Of a DNA stretch of 5,377 nucleotides, positions 1 through 5,377 are shown piece by piece. The notes under the pieces were generated by a model. The model saw only the letters and a list, made by a program, of their open reading frames with translations, was not told the DNA's origin and ran no database searches. The stretch spans positions 1-5,377 of the forward strand of contig JABMQG010000366.1 of NCBI GenBank assembly GCA_013203365.1. Direction: 5' to 3'. The DNA is from Planctomycetota bacterium (GTDB taxonomy: Bacteria > Planctomycetota > Phycisphaerae > SM23-33 > FEN-1343). The first letter of the stretch is position 1. Each line of letters begins with the position of its first letter. A program made the translations under genes and the position numbers.

Positions 1-230
1 CAAAAGAGGGCCTCTTCGTCGAGGAGGCCGATATCGTTCTCGACGAACCGATTCGCCAACTGGACAAGTACAAGGTGGACATTCGGTTCGCCGAAGCGGT
101 CAGAGCAACAATCTCCGTCTGGGTCGTTCCGGCCCGCTCCGAAGACGAGCCGGCCGATGGTCAGTCAAAGTTGCCGACCTCCACCTCTGACAACACAACG
201 GACGTTGAGGACAGGCCGGTTGAAAGTTGA
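1..230 (+). CDS. rplI: 50S ribosomal protein L9, C-terminal part (5'-truncated by window edge)
   Basis: This is the last 75 codons of an ORF read in the frame starting at base 3 and ending at TGA 228-230. The translation contains a stretch reading DIVLDEPIRQLDKYKVDIRF followed shortly by ATISVWVV, which matches the end of the L9 C-terminal domain (family pattern: I-x-LxEPIKxLGxYxV, then the strand ending in V-x-V-V). L9 binds 23S rRNA in the large subunit and helps maintain translational fidelity; its N-terminal rRNA-binding domain lies upstream of the window. The next gene is dnaB, the usual neighbour of rplI, which supports the call. Oddly, 32 residues follow the normal end of the fold (from about base 132). 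They are rich in Asp, Glu, Ser and Thr and look disordered. The last codons also overlap a candidate -35 box for dnaB. The identification is firm; the role of the tail is unknown. Confidence 0.9.
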   Translation, partial: KEGLFVEEADIVLDEPIRQLDKYKVDIRFAEAVRATISVWVVPARSEDEPADGQSKLPTSTSDNTTDVEDRPVES

Positions 231-255
231 CACGGTCGGCCCCATAATGGGGTCG
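220..255 (+). promoter_or_regulatory. Candidate sigma70-type promoter for dnaB with a dyad over the -10 box
   Basis: A TTGAAA box (220-225) and a CATAAT box (243-248) are separated by exactly 17 nt, each matching 5 of 6 consensus bases. The -35 box lies in the final codons of rplI and the predicted transcript start is near 255. The -10 box sits inside a perfect 13-bp inverted repeat (240-252, CCCCAT-A-ATGGGG) that extends to 237-255 with one mismatched pair. The arrangement suggests a promoter that could be occluded by a dimeric regulator, or a hairpin right after the rplI stop. There is no T-tract, so an intrinsic terminator is unlikely. Promoter function is inferred from sequence match only. 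Confidence 0.5.
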
Positions 256-416
256 TTCCGTCCCGGTCGTACTGGTAGAAATGTGGATGCCGGTCCGGTT
301 TGTCGGTTTTGCCATCCCCGTCGCCGGCCCCGCGAGCCGAGAAATTTCATCTCGCGCATCGCCGAACCGGCGAGACAGCATGTGCGTGGTGGACGTGGGC
401 TATCATGGAGGAAGCC
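256..416 (+). other. dnaB leader region, non-coding
   Basis: About 160 nt lie between the predicted transcript start and the dnaB start. The stretch holds small potential hairpins: CGCGAG (331-336) with CTCGCG (351-356), and TCGCCG-AAC-CGGCGA (359-373). There is also an 8-bp palindrome, GAAATTTC (341-348). In GC-rich DNA such short stems arise often by chance, and no known riboswitch or ribosomal-protein leader is recognisable. Open frames crossing the region begin inside rplI or run into dnaB in the wrong frame, lack ribosome-binding sites and resemble no protein I know. Confidence 0.35.
407..412 (+). promoter_or_regulatory. Shine-Dalgarno site deciding the dnaB start
   Basis: GGAGGA lies 4 nt before the ATG at 417, a strong ribosome-binding site at suitable spacing. 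It overlaps the in-frame ATG at 405, so initiation at 405 would have to use the SD as coding sequence. It therefore favours 417 over the in-frame ATGs at 300 and 405. Confidence 0.75.
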
Positions 417-1772
417 ATGACCGTCGCATCTTTGTCCAATTCCGGCACTCAGCAGTCCGTACGGGTGCCGCCGCAATCGCGAGAGGCCGAAATCTGCGTA
501 CTGGGTGCGATGATTCTCGACCCCTCGTCGATCGACATCGTCGTTCAATGGCTCCAGTCGGACCATTTTTACACCCCGGCTCACTCCCAAATATACGAAG
601 TGCTCGTGGCGATGATCGCCGCCGGCAAGCCGGTGGACCTGGTGACGGTCCGAGACGAACTGACACAGCGCAAGATACTTGATGCGGTCGGGGGCGCCGA
701 GTATCTGGTTTCGCTTATAGACGGAGTTCCAAACGCCGCAAACATCGAGTATTACGGGCGTATCGTTCGCGACAAGGCCCTTCTTCGCGGGCTGATCAGC
801 CTGACCACCGAGCTGTGCCGGGAGGCCTACGACTCCACCGAAGACGCACCCGTCATCATCGACCGTGCCGAACATCGTGTATTCGAGTTGGCCGCGGCCC
901 AGGTCAGCGAGGCCGCCACGCCGATCCGGACGATCATCCAGCAGACCTTTGAGCAACTCCAGAGCCTCGACGGGTCGATCACGGGTCTACAGACAGGCTA
1001 TTTCAAGCTGGACGACCTGACCTGCGGCTTCCAGCCTGGAGAGATGATCATAATCGCCGCCCGACCTTCAATAGGCAAGACGGCCATAGCATTGAACATG
1101 GCCGAGCACATGGCGGTCGATTGCAACAAGCCCGTGCTCATCTTCTCCTTGGAAATGGCGCGTCAGCAACTGGCCCAGCGGTTCCTGGCCTCCCGTGCGA
1201 GATTCGACCAGACCAAACTACGTCGCGGGTCAATCTCACCCGAAGACTGGACACACCTTCAAATGGCCGCCGGCGAACTGGAGCAGTCTCCCATCTTCAT
1301 CGACGACTCGGCAGAACTGACGATGATTCAGCTGCGGGCCAAGGCACGCCGGATGAAGGCCCGACACGACATACAATGCATCTTCATCGACTACATCCAA
1401 CTGATCACACCGATGAGAGGGGAAAGCCGTCAGGTCCAGGTAAGCGACATGTCTCGCAACATCAAGGCCTTGGCACGCCAGCTAAACATTCCCGTCATCA
1501 CGCTCGCCCAGCTGAACCGGGCCGTAGAAGAGCGGATCGGACATCGTCCGCGGCTGAGCGACCTGCGTGAGAGCGGGGCCATCGAACAGGACGCCGATGT
1601 GGTTTGCCTGCTCCACCGGCCCAGCCTTTACGACGAGGACGCCGAACCCAACGTGGCCGAGTTTATAGTCGCAAAGCAACGTAACGGCCCGACCGACACT
1701 GTCAAACTCACGTTTTTGCGCGAAAGCACCCGCTTCGAAAACTACCATGCCGAAGACGGCATACCGGTTTAG
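417..1772 (+). CDS. dnaB: Replicative DNA helicase DnaB
   Basis: The product (451 aa) is the hexameric ring helicase that unwinds DNA 5'-3' ahead of the replisome and recruits primase. The N-terminal domain (about 17-125) starts with the typical VPPQSREAEICVLGAMILD stretch and carries VGGAEYL and NAANIEYYGRIVRDKALLR. A linker (about 165-195) leads into the RecA-like domain. Visible there are Walker A ARPSIGKT (215-222, K221), the SLEM motif with the presumed catalytic Glu (E246), Walker B CIFIDYIQLI (D325), the LAQLNR sensor (Q365), SDLRESGAIEQDADVV (381-396) and the arginine-finger motif KQRNGP (420-425, R422). Length is normal for the family. No intein interrupts the P-loop or the later motifs, both common DnaB intein sites. 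The start at 417 is chosen for its strong SD and because the 39 extra residues from the ATG at 300 look non-coding. The gene lies 186 nt after rplI. One small deviation is PTDTVKL where the family usually has PTGTVKL. The call is very secure. Confidence 0.97.
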   Translation: MTVASLSNSGTQQSVRVPPQSREAEICVLGAMILDPSSIDIVVQWLQSDHFYTPAHSQIYEVLVAMIAAGKPVDLVTVRDELTQRKILDAVGGAEYLVSLIDGVPNAANIEYYGRIVRDKALLRGLISLTTELCREAYDSTEDAPVIIDRAEHRVFELAAAQVSEAATPIRTIIQQTFEQLQSLDGSITGLQTGYFKLDDLTCGFQPGEMIIIAARPSIGKTAIALNMAEHMAVDCNKPVLIFSLEMARQQLAQRFLASRARFDQTKLRRGSISPEDWTHLQMAAGELEQSPIFIDDSAELTMIQLRAKARRMKARHDIQCIFIDYIQLITPMRGESRQVQVSDMSRNIKALARQLNIPVITLAQLNRAVEERIGHRPRLSDLRESGAIEQDADVVCLLHRPSLYDEDAEPNVAEFIVAKQRNGPTDTVKLTFLRESTRFENYHAEDGIPV

Positions 1773-1796
1773 GTGCCGACGTCAGAACACCTTTTT
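1771..1796 (+). terminator. Weak possible intrinsic terminator after dnaB
   Basis: AGGTG (1771-1775, overlapping the dnaB stop codon) can pair with CACCT (1788-1792), and a run of five T's covers 1792-1796. The stem has only 5 bp and a 12-nt loop, so termination would be weak at best. Its position just before a good promoter makes it worth noting, but it may be coincidental. Confidence 0.2.
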
Positions 1797-1820
1797 CGCA
1801 GCTCACAGGCAAAAACGAAT

Positions 1821-1848
1821 TTGACATCGGCGCCGGCGCAAGTATCAT
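1821..1848 (+). promoter_or_regulatory. Candidate sigma70 promoter for the bamA-skp-lpxD cluster
   Basis: A perfect TTGACA (1821-1826) is followed after 16 nt by TATCAT (1843-1848, 5 of 6 matches to TATAAT). An A-rich stretch (1811-1819) lies directly upstream, as in UP-like elements. The predicted transcript start is near 1855, leaving a leader of about 125 nt before the bamA GTG. The GC-rich spacer contains the palindrome CGGCGCCG (1828-1835). This is the best promoter match in the window. A second TTGACA at 1856-1861 has no -10 box at suitable distance. Confidence 0.6.
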
Positions 1849-1854
1849 CGTCGT

Positions 1855-1980
1855 CTTGACATGGAGAGCCGGCTTCCGAAGGCGTTCGCCGGTGCCGGCG
1901 CCGGCCGCGATGGATCTCGTCACAAACCGGCAGGTGTGCCAGGCCATCCGTTTGGCCGGCCTTTCGTTGCGGGAGAACCT
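1855..1980 (+). other. bamA leader, GC-palindrome-rich, non-coding or carrying a tiny uORF
   Basis: The stretch between the predicted transcript start and the bamA GTG is full of short self-complementary GC elements. The 12-bp perfect palindrome GCCGGCGCCGGC sits at 1894-1905, a GGCG-TT-CGCC mini-hairpin at 1881-1890, and further GCCGGC copies at 1868-1873 and 1955-1960. The bamA frame stays open through it from the ATG at 1861, but that translation is rich in Gly, Ala, Pro and Arg and lies ahead of an obvious signal peptide, so it is unlikely to be translated as part of BamA. A 24-codon ORF (1910-1984) ends across the bamA start codon but has no visible ribosome-binding site. Confidence 0.4.
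1971..1975 (+). promoter_or_regulatory. Shine-Dalgarno site deciding the bamA GTG start
   Basis: GGGAG lies 5 nt before the GTG at 1981. Starting there puts a textbook signal peptide at the extreme N-terminus of BamA, whereas the in-frame ATG at 1861 has no SD and would add 40 residues in front of it. Confidence 0.65.
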
Positions 1981-4350
1981 GTGAGTAATACCGGACGATT
2001 TGCAGGCAGCACATTGATCGTGGTCATATCGCTGTCACTAACCACCTTGCCATCGCTGGCTCAAGAAGCCCCGCCCTCCTCGCCATCGCAGACCATCGTG
2101 GAAGTCCGCGTGCAGGGCAATCGCCGAATGACCGACGAGGCCGTCCTCGCCCCGGTCAAGACGCGTGTCGGGCAGCAGTACAGCCAGCAGATCGCCTTGG
2201 CCGACCAGAAATCACTCTTTAAGACAGGAAAGTACGACAACGTCGCCATCGTCAAGGCCGAAACCACCAAGGGCGTCATCGTCACCTTCACCGTCACCGA
2301 ACGAGAACTTGTCAGCGCCGTTTTCTTCCGCGGGAACAAGCACTTCAAGACGAAAAGGCTCGAAAAGGAAGCGTCCCTCGCCGCCAACGACCCACTGGAC
2401 CCCAGCCGAATCGAAAACGACCGACTGGCCGTAGAGAACAAGTACAAGTCGGCAGGGTTCTACTTCGCCGCCGTCACCGTCAATTCCGACGCACTGCAAC
2501 TTAACAACCAGGTGATCTACGAAATCGTCGAGGGTCCGCGGGTACGCGTGAAGAAGGTTCGGTTCGTGTTCGAAGGCGACCGATCGTTCGGAAATCACAA
2601 GCTTGGCAAACAGGTCAAGACCACCAGCGGCTTGTGGGTGCTCTATCGCGGCAGGCTGGACCAGCGCCAACTCGATGTGGACGTGGTCAATCTTGTCAGC
2701 TTCTACCGCGACGAAGGCTTCCTCGACGCCCAGGTCTCTCGCGAATTGGTCTTCAGCGAAGACAAGTCAACCATTGAGGTGCGATTCCTCATAAACGAGG
2801 GGCCACACTACCGCGTGGCCGTAGTGCAGTTCGAAGGCAATACGACCTTCAGCGATGAAGAACTTCTCCGGCGGGTGAAAATGACGCAAGGGGAGCACTT
2901 CAACGCCCTGGCGTTGTATCGCGACGTCAAGGCCCTGCGCGACACCTATGGCGAACTGGGCTATCTCGACGCCGACGTCCAGCCGCAAAGACTATTCGTG
3001 GACCCGGAGTCGCCACCACCGGCCTGGCTGGCACCGGATGAGCGTGAACGGCCGGCACTGGTGATCCTTAACTACAATGTCACCGAAAGCAACCAGTTCC
3101 GCGTAGGGCGCATCACCATTCGCGGCAACAACATCACAAAGGACCGGGTCGTTCGCCGACAGATTCCGCTATACCCCGGTCAACTGTACAACAGCGTGAC
3201 GGCCCGAGAAAGCCAGCAAAGGCTGATGGAGTCCAGGCTCTTCGAAAAGGTCACCATCAACCCTTATGGCGACGCGCCGGACCTCCGCAACGCCATCGTC
3301 ACCGTCGAAGAGGGCCATACCGCCAAATTCATCGTGGGCGCCGGCTACAGTACCGATAGTGGCTTACTGGGTAACTTCAGCTTCACCCAGGAGAACTTCA
3401 GTTGGACTGACTGGCCCCAGTCCTGGGGCGAACTGCTGCGTGGACAGGCGTTCAAGGGAGAGGGGCAGACGCTACGAATCAACCTTGAACCCGGCACCGA
3501 AATCATGCGTGCGCGAATAGACTGGCGCGAGCCGTATTTGTTCGACCGGCCAATATCCCTGGGCACAGGTCTGTACGTGTTTTCACGCGGGCGTGAGACC
3601 TACGACGAGTCGCGGGCCGGGGCACAAGTCAGTCTCGGCAAGCTGTTCAAGAACCGTTGGTACGGCGAATTGGCAACCCAGCTCGAGGACGTCGGCATTG
3701 ACAGCCTCAATGACGACGCGCCCCCTGAAGTCATCGCCGACCAAGGCGACCACCTGCTGATCAGCCTGAAAGGCACGCTGGTACGCGACCGCACAGACAG
3801 CCGATGGCGGCCAACGGAAGGGGACCGCCTGGTCTTCCACGCCGAACAAGTCGTCGGGAACTATACCTTCACCAAGCTAGGCACAAACTACAGGCGATAT
3901 TACACCTTGTATCTCGATCCCCTCGATCGAAAGCACGTCTTGGCCGTCAAAGCAAGCATAGATGGGGTTGCCACCGGAGACGCGCCCGTTTTCGATCGCT
4001 ACTACGGAGGCGGCATAGGCGACCTCCGCGGCTTCGACTTCAGAGGCATCAGCCCGCGATCGAAAGGCACCGACCAACCCATAGGCGGAAAAATGATGGC
4101 CGTCCTCGGCGGGGAATACATTTTCCCAATCACCGCTGACACACTCTGCGGGGTGCTCTTTCTCGACACCGGCACCGTTGAAGAGGACTTCATGGTGACC
4201 ACGTGGCGGGCCAGTGTTGGGTTCGGCATCCGCCTGTACATCCCGTACTTCGGGCCGATACCCATGAGTCTCGACTTCGGTTTCCCGATCAATAAGGACG
4301 TTCAAGACGAAACACAATTGTTCAGCTTCACCTTCGGGTGGATGTTCTGA
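1981..4350 (+). CDS. bamA: Outer-membrane protein assembly factor BamA (Omp85 family)
   Basis: BamA is the Omp85-family core of the BAM complex, which folds and inserts beta-barrel proteins into the outer membrane. From the GTG start it is 789 aa, close to the usual size. A signal peptide covers residues 1-27 (hydrophobic core about 11-23, probable cleavage SLA|QE). Five POTRA domains follow, at about 38-107, 110-185, 188-273, 277-369 and 373-443, each with a V-x-G-N/D-type strand near its start (VQGNRRM, FRGNKHF, FEGDRSF, FEGNTTF, IRGNNIT). Five POTRAs favour BamA over TamA, which has three. The barrel (about 448-789) carries the family landmarks REPYLFDRP (516-524), the loop-6 motif LRGF (682-685, R683), FLDTG (727-731) and a C-terminal Phe typical of the beta-signal (FTFGWMF). 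POTRA 4 contains a proline-rich insertion (about 340-359). The GTG start is preferred for its SD and the signal peptide. The gene has its own upstream promoter candidate and is followed by skp and lpxD, the conserved neighbourhood of bamA. Confidence 0.95.
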   Translation: MSNTGRFAGSTLIVVISLSLTTLPSLAQEAPPSSPSQTIVEVRVQGNRRMTDEAVLAPVKTRVGQQYSQQIALADQKSLFKTGKYDNVAIVKAETTKGVIVTFTVTERELVSAVFFRGNKHFKTKRLEKEASLAANDPLDPSRIENDRLAVENKYKSAGFYFAAVTVNSDALQLNNQVIYEIVEGPRVRVKKVRFVFEGDRSFGNHKLGKQVKTTSGLWVLYRGRLDQRQLDVDVVNLVSFYRDEGFLDAQVSRELVFSEDKSTIEVRFLINEGPHYRVAVVQFEGNTTFSDEELLRRVKMTQGEHFNALALYRDVKALRDTYGELGYLDADVQPQRLFVDPESPPPAWLAPDERERPALVILNYNVTESNQFRVGRITIRGNNITKDRVVRRQIPLYPGQLYNSVTARESQQRLMESRLFEKVTINPYGDAPDLRNAIVTVEEGHTAKFIVGAGYSTDSGLLGNFSFTQENFSWTDWPQSWGELLRGQAFKGEGQTLRINLEPGTEIMRARIDWREPYLFDRPISLGTGLYVFSRGRETYDESRAGAQVSLGKLFKNRWYGELATQLEDVGIDSLNDDAPPEVIADQGDHLLISLKGTLVRDRTDSRWRPTEGDRLVFHAEQVVGNYTFTKLGTNYRRYYTLYLDPLDRKHVLAVKASIDGVATGDAPVFDRYYGGGIGDLRGFDFRGISPRSKGTDQPIGGKMMAVLGGEYIFPITADTLCGVLFLDTGTVEEDFMVTTWRASVGFGIRLYIPYFGPIPMSLDFGFPINKDVQDETQLFSFTFGWMF

Positions 4351-4428
4351 TACTTCTATTGCGGATTGCAGCTCCCCAGTTGGAGAGTTTGCTTTAATAC
4401 CATGTAACTTTTAATTCGAGGAACGATC

Positions 4429-5034
4429 ATGAAATCGAATCGAGTAGTTGTTTTGGCGATCGCGGTCATCGTAGTCGCCGGCGTCTTTCTAAACCGATTG
4501 ACCGCCCAAAGTCCAACGGCGCCGGCAGCGATGCGGGCCGCAGTGTGTAATGTGAGCGAACTGTTTCAGCAGTACCAGCAAGCCAAGGACCTCTCGGCTG
4601 ATTTGACCACCCAGCAGCAGGCGGTAGCGGAAGGGGCCGATCAGCGCACAGGGGTTATCGAGACCATGCGTAAGGATCTGGAGGAACTCAAGGAAGGCTC
4701 CGACGCCTACGAAACCAAGAGCGACGAACTTGCCAAGCTGATCCTCGAACGCGATCTGTGGGCCAATACGGAAAAAGCAAAGCTGATGCGCCGCTACCGC
4801 AACCTGACCGAGCAGACCTACACCACCATCATCGAAGGCATCAAGCAGGTCGCCGAGCAGTCCGGGTACCAACTGGTACTATCTCGTGACGAGATCGACA
4901 TCGCCAGCAAGACCGAGCAGGAACTGTTCGCGAAGATGGCCCAGCGAAAGGTTCTTTACAGCGATCCGGCGATCGACATTACCCAAGCGGTCGTCAGCTA
5001 CCTGAACGAACAATACCAGCAGAAAAAGCTGTAA
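4429..5034 (+). CDS. skp: Periplasmic chaperone of the Skp/OmpH family
   Basis: The product (201 aa) belongs to the Skp/OmpH family, whose members form trimeric, tentacle-like periplasmic chaperones that hold unfolded outer-membrane proteins for BamA. Residues 1-26 form a signal peptide with a basic start (MKSNR) and a hydrophobic core (6-20), with likely cleavage near LTA|QS; retention as an N-terminal anchor is possible. The first strand of the body reads AAVCNVSELFQQYQ (37-50). A long charged, Gln/Glu/Lys-rich helical region (about 45-145) is the expected coiled coil. The C-terminus returns to the core fold with YQLVLSRDEIDIAS and then VLYSDPAIDITQAVVSYLN (176-193), a hallmark of OmpH proteins. 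It is longer than E. coli Skp (161 aa), mainly in the helical part. GAGGA (4418-4422) lies 6 nt before the ATG. It follows bamA after 78 nt and precedes lpxD by 31 nt, the standard order. Function is inferred from family and context. Confidence 0.88.
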   Translation: MKSNRVVVLAIAVIVVAGVFLNRLTAQSPTAPAAMRAAVCNVSELFQQYQQAKDLSADLTTQQQAVAEGADQRTGVIETMRKDLEELKEGSDAYETKSDELAKLILERDLWANTEKAKLMRRYRNLTEQTYTTIIEGIKQVAEQSGYQLVLSRDEIDIASKTEQELFAKMAQRKVLYSDPAIDITQAVVSYLNEQYQQKKL

Positions 5035-5065
5035 TCTGATACCGGCAACGCCCGGGGAAACAAGA

Positions 5066-5377
5066 ATGACTGCCAGCGGACTGTCCGTCGGTCTTATCGC
5101 CGAGGCTATAGGCGCGCAGATTGAAGGCGACGCCAAAGCGGCGATCACCGGCGCCGCCGCTATCGACACCGCCGTGGCCGGCGACATAACGTTTGTCGTC
5201 GACGGCCGCCGGGCCAGGCAACTGCCCGAATGCCGGGCAACCGCCGTCGTCGCCGGTGCAGGCGTGGAAGTGCCGGCCGGCATGGCGGTGCTGCGTGTTG
5301 TCGACGTGCAAGCGGCCTTCAGCAAGGTGCTCGCCCTCCTAGCCGATCCCGAAGACCTCCCGCCCGAAGGGGTACAC
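5066..5377 (+). CDS. lpxD: UDP-3-O-acylglucosamine N-acyltransferase LpxD, N-terminal part (3'-truncated by window edge)
   Basis: The first 104 codons of an ORF run off the window end. LpxD is the cytoplasmic enzyme that transfers a 3-hydroxyacyl chain from acyl-ACP to the 2-amino group of UDP-3-O-acylglucosamine, the third step of lipid A synthesis. The visible part is the uridine-binding N-terminal domain: SVGLIAEAIGAQIEGD (7-22), AAIDTAVAGDITFV (31-44, matching the family's A-x-x-GDLTFL signature), ATAVVA (58-63), and LRVVDVQAAFSKVLALL (76-92), where the family often has a DPY-type motif. The last residues, EGVH (101-104), match the GIHPTA segment that opens the left-handed beta-helix. The hexapeptide repeats and the catalytic His therefore lie beyond the window. 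The start is supported by GGGGAA (5054-5059) 6 nt upstream and by normal N-terminal alignment. It sits 31 nt after skp, so co-transcription is likely. LpxA is excluded because it lacks this N-terminal domain. Confidence 0.9.
   Translation, partial: MTASGLSVGLIAEAIGAQIEGDAKAAITGAAAIDTAVAGDITFVVDGRRARQLPECRATAVVAGAGVEVPAGMAVLRVVDVQAAFSKVLALLADPEDLPPEGVH

Noticed and set aside
226..260. TTGACA at 227-232 as a -35 box for CATAAT at 243-248
   Set aside because: The spacer would be only 10 nt. The TTGAAA at 220-225 gives the correct 17-nt spacing to the same -10 box.
237..262. Dyad after rplI as an intrinsic terminator
   Set aside because: No T-tract follows the stem, and the perfect repeat leaves almost no loop, so a DNA operator or processing hairpin fits better.
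300..416. 39-residue N-terminal extension of DnaB from the in-frame ATG at 300
   Set aside because: The strong SD at 407-412 points to 417, and the extension does not resemble DnaB N-termini.
157..420. Plus-strand 87-codon ORF bridging rplI and dnaB, ending in an ATGA overlap with the dnaB start
   Set aside because: It starts inside rplI without a ribosome-binding site, its translation is Arg/Pro-rich and unlike a folded protein, and it runs through the likely promoter. The overlap is probably chance.
165..956. Long minus-strand open frame (263 codons) opposite rplI/dnaB
   Set aside because: It lies antisense to the strongly conserved dnaB, resembles no protein family I know, and is explained by the codon bias of the sense gene in GC-rich DNA.
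1050..1700. Possible intein in dnaB, a common insertion target
   Set aside because: Walker A, Walker B, the SDLRESG motif and the KQRNGP motif are all contiguous at normal spacing.
4371..4395. Hairpin CTCC/GGAG after bamA followed by T-rich sequence as a terminator
   Set aside because: The stem is only 4 bp, the T's are interrupted, and skp-lpxD lie directly downstream in the conserved cluster.
4534..4548. Cys40 of the Skp-like protein as a lipoprotein attachment site
   Set aside because: The residues before it (MRAAV) include a charged Arg and lie well beyond the hydrophobic core, so there is no lipobox.
1..5377. Mobile element, CRISPR array, tRNA/rRNA, or defence system
   Set aside because: No transposase or phage-like protein, no regularly spaced repeats and no recognisable RNA gene were seen. 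Every long coding stretch is accounted for by housekeeping genes.

Overview
The window looks like a chromosomal housekeeping segment of a GC-rich, diderm (Gram-negative-type) bacterium. All five recognisable genes lie on the + strand: the 3' end of rplI (ribosomal protein L9), dnaB (replicative helicase), bamA (outer-membrane beta-barrel assembly factor), a skp/ompH-type periplasmic chaperone, and the 5' end of lpxD (lipid A biosynthesis). The bamA-skp-lpxD trio is the classic outer-membrane biogenesis cluster and rplI-dnaB is the classic tail of the rpsF-rpsR-rplI-dnaB cluster. Their direct junction, with OmpH and BamA proteins of this style, suggests a Planctomycetota/Phycisphaerae-like organism. 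That assignment is inferred from remembered gene order and is not demonstrated by the sequence.

Layout: bases 1-230 hold the C-terminal part of L9 with an unusual acidic tail. Bases 231-416 are a gap that probably contains the dnaB promoter, whose -10 box lies inside a perfect 13-bp dyad, and a leader of about 160 nt. DnaB occupies 417-1772. A second gap (1773-1980) holds a weak possible terminator, a near-consensus sigma70 promoter and a GC-palindrome-rich leader of about 125 nt. BamA runs from a GTG start at 1981 to 4350 and has a signal peptide, five POTRA domains and a barrel ending in Phe. A short AT-rich gap (4351-4428) precedes the Skp/OmpH gene (4429-5034). After 31 nt lpxD begins at 5066, and the window cuts it off at the edge of its hexapeptide-repeat domain.

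How the genes work together: BamA folds outer-membrane proteins, Skp/OmpH keeps them soluble in the periplasm on the way there, and LpxD makes the acyl-glucosamine precursor of lipid A. These three form one functional unit, probably driven from the promoter upstream of bamA. L9 and DnaB belong to translation and replication and appear to have a separate promoter at the rplI/dnaB junction.

I see no mobile element, CRISPR array, RNA gene, phage gene or defence gene, and no minus-strand gene. I do not see a previously undescribed system here. The more interesting points are regulatory (the dyad over the dnaB -10 box; the bamA promoter and leader) and two protein oddities (the L9 acidic tail; a proline-rich insertion in BamA POTRA 4).
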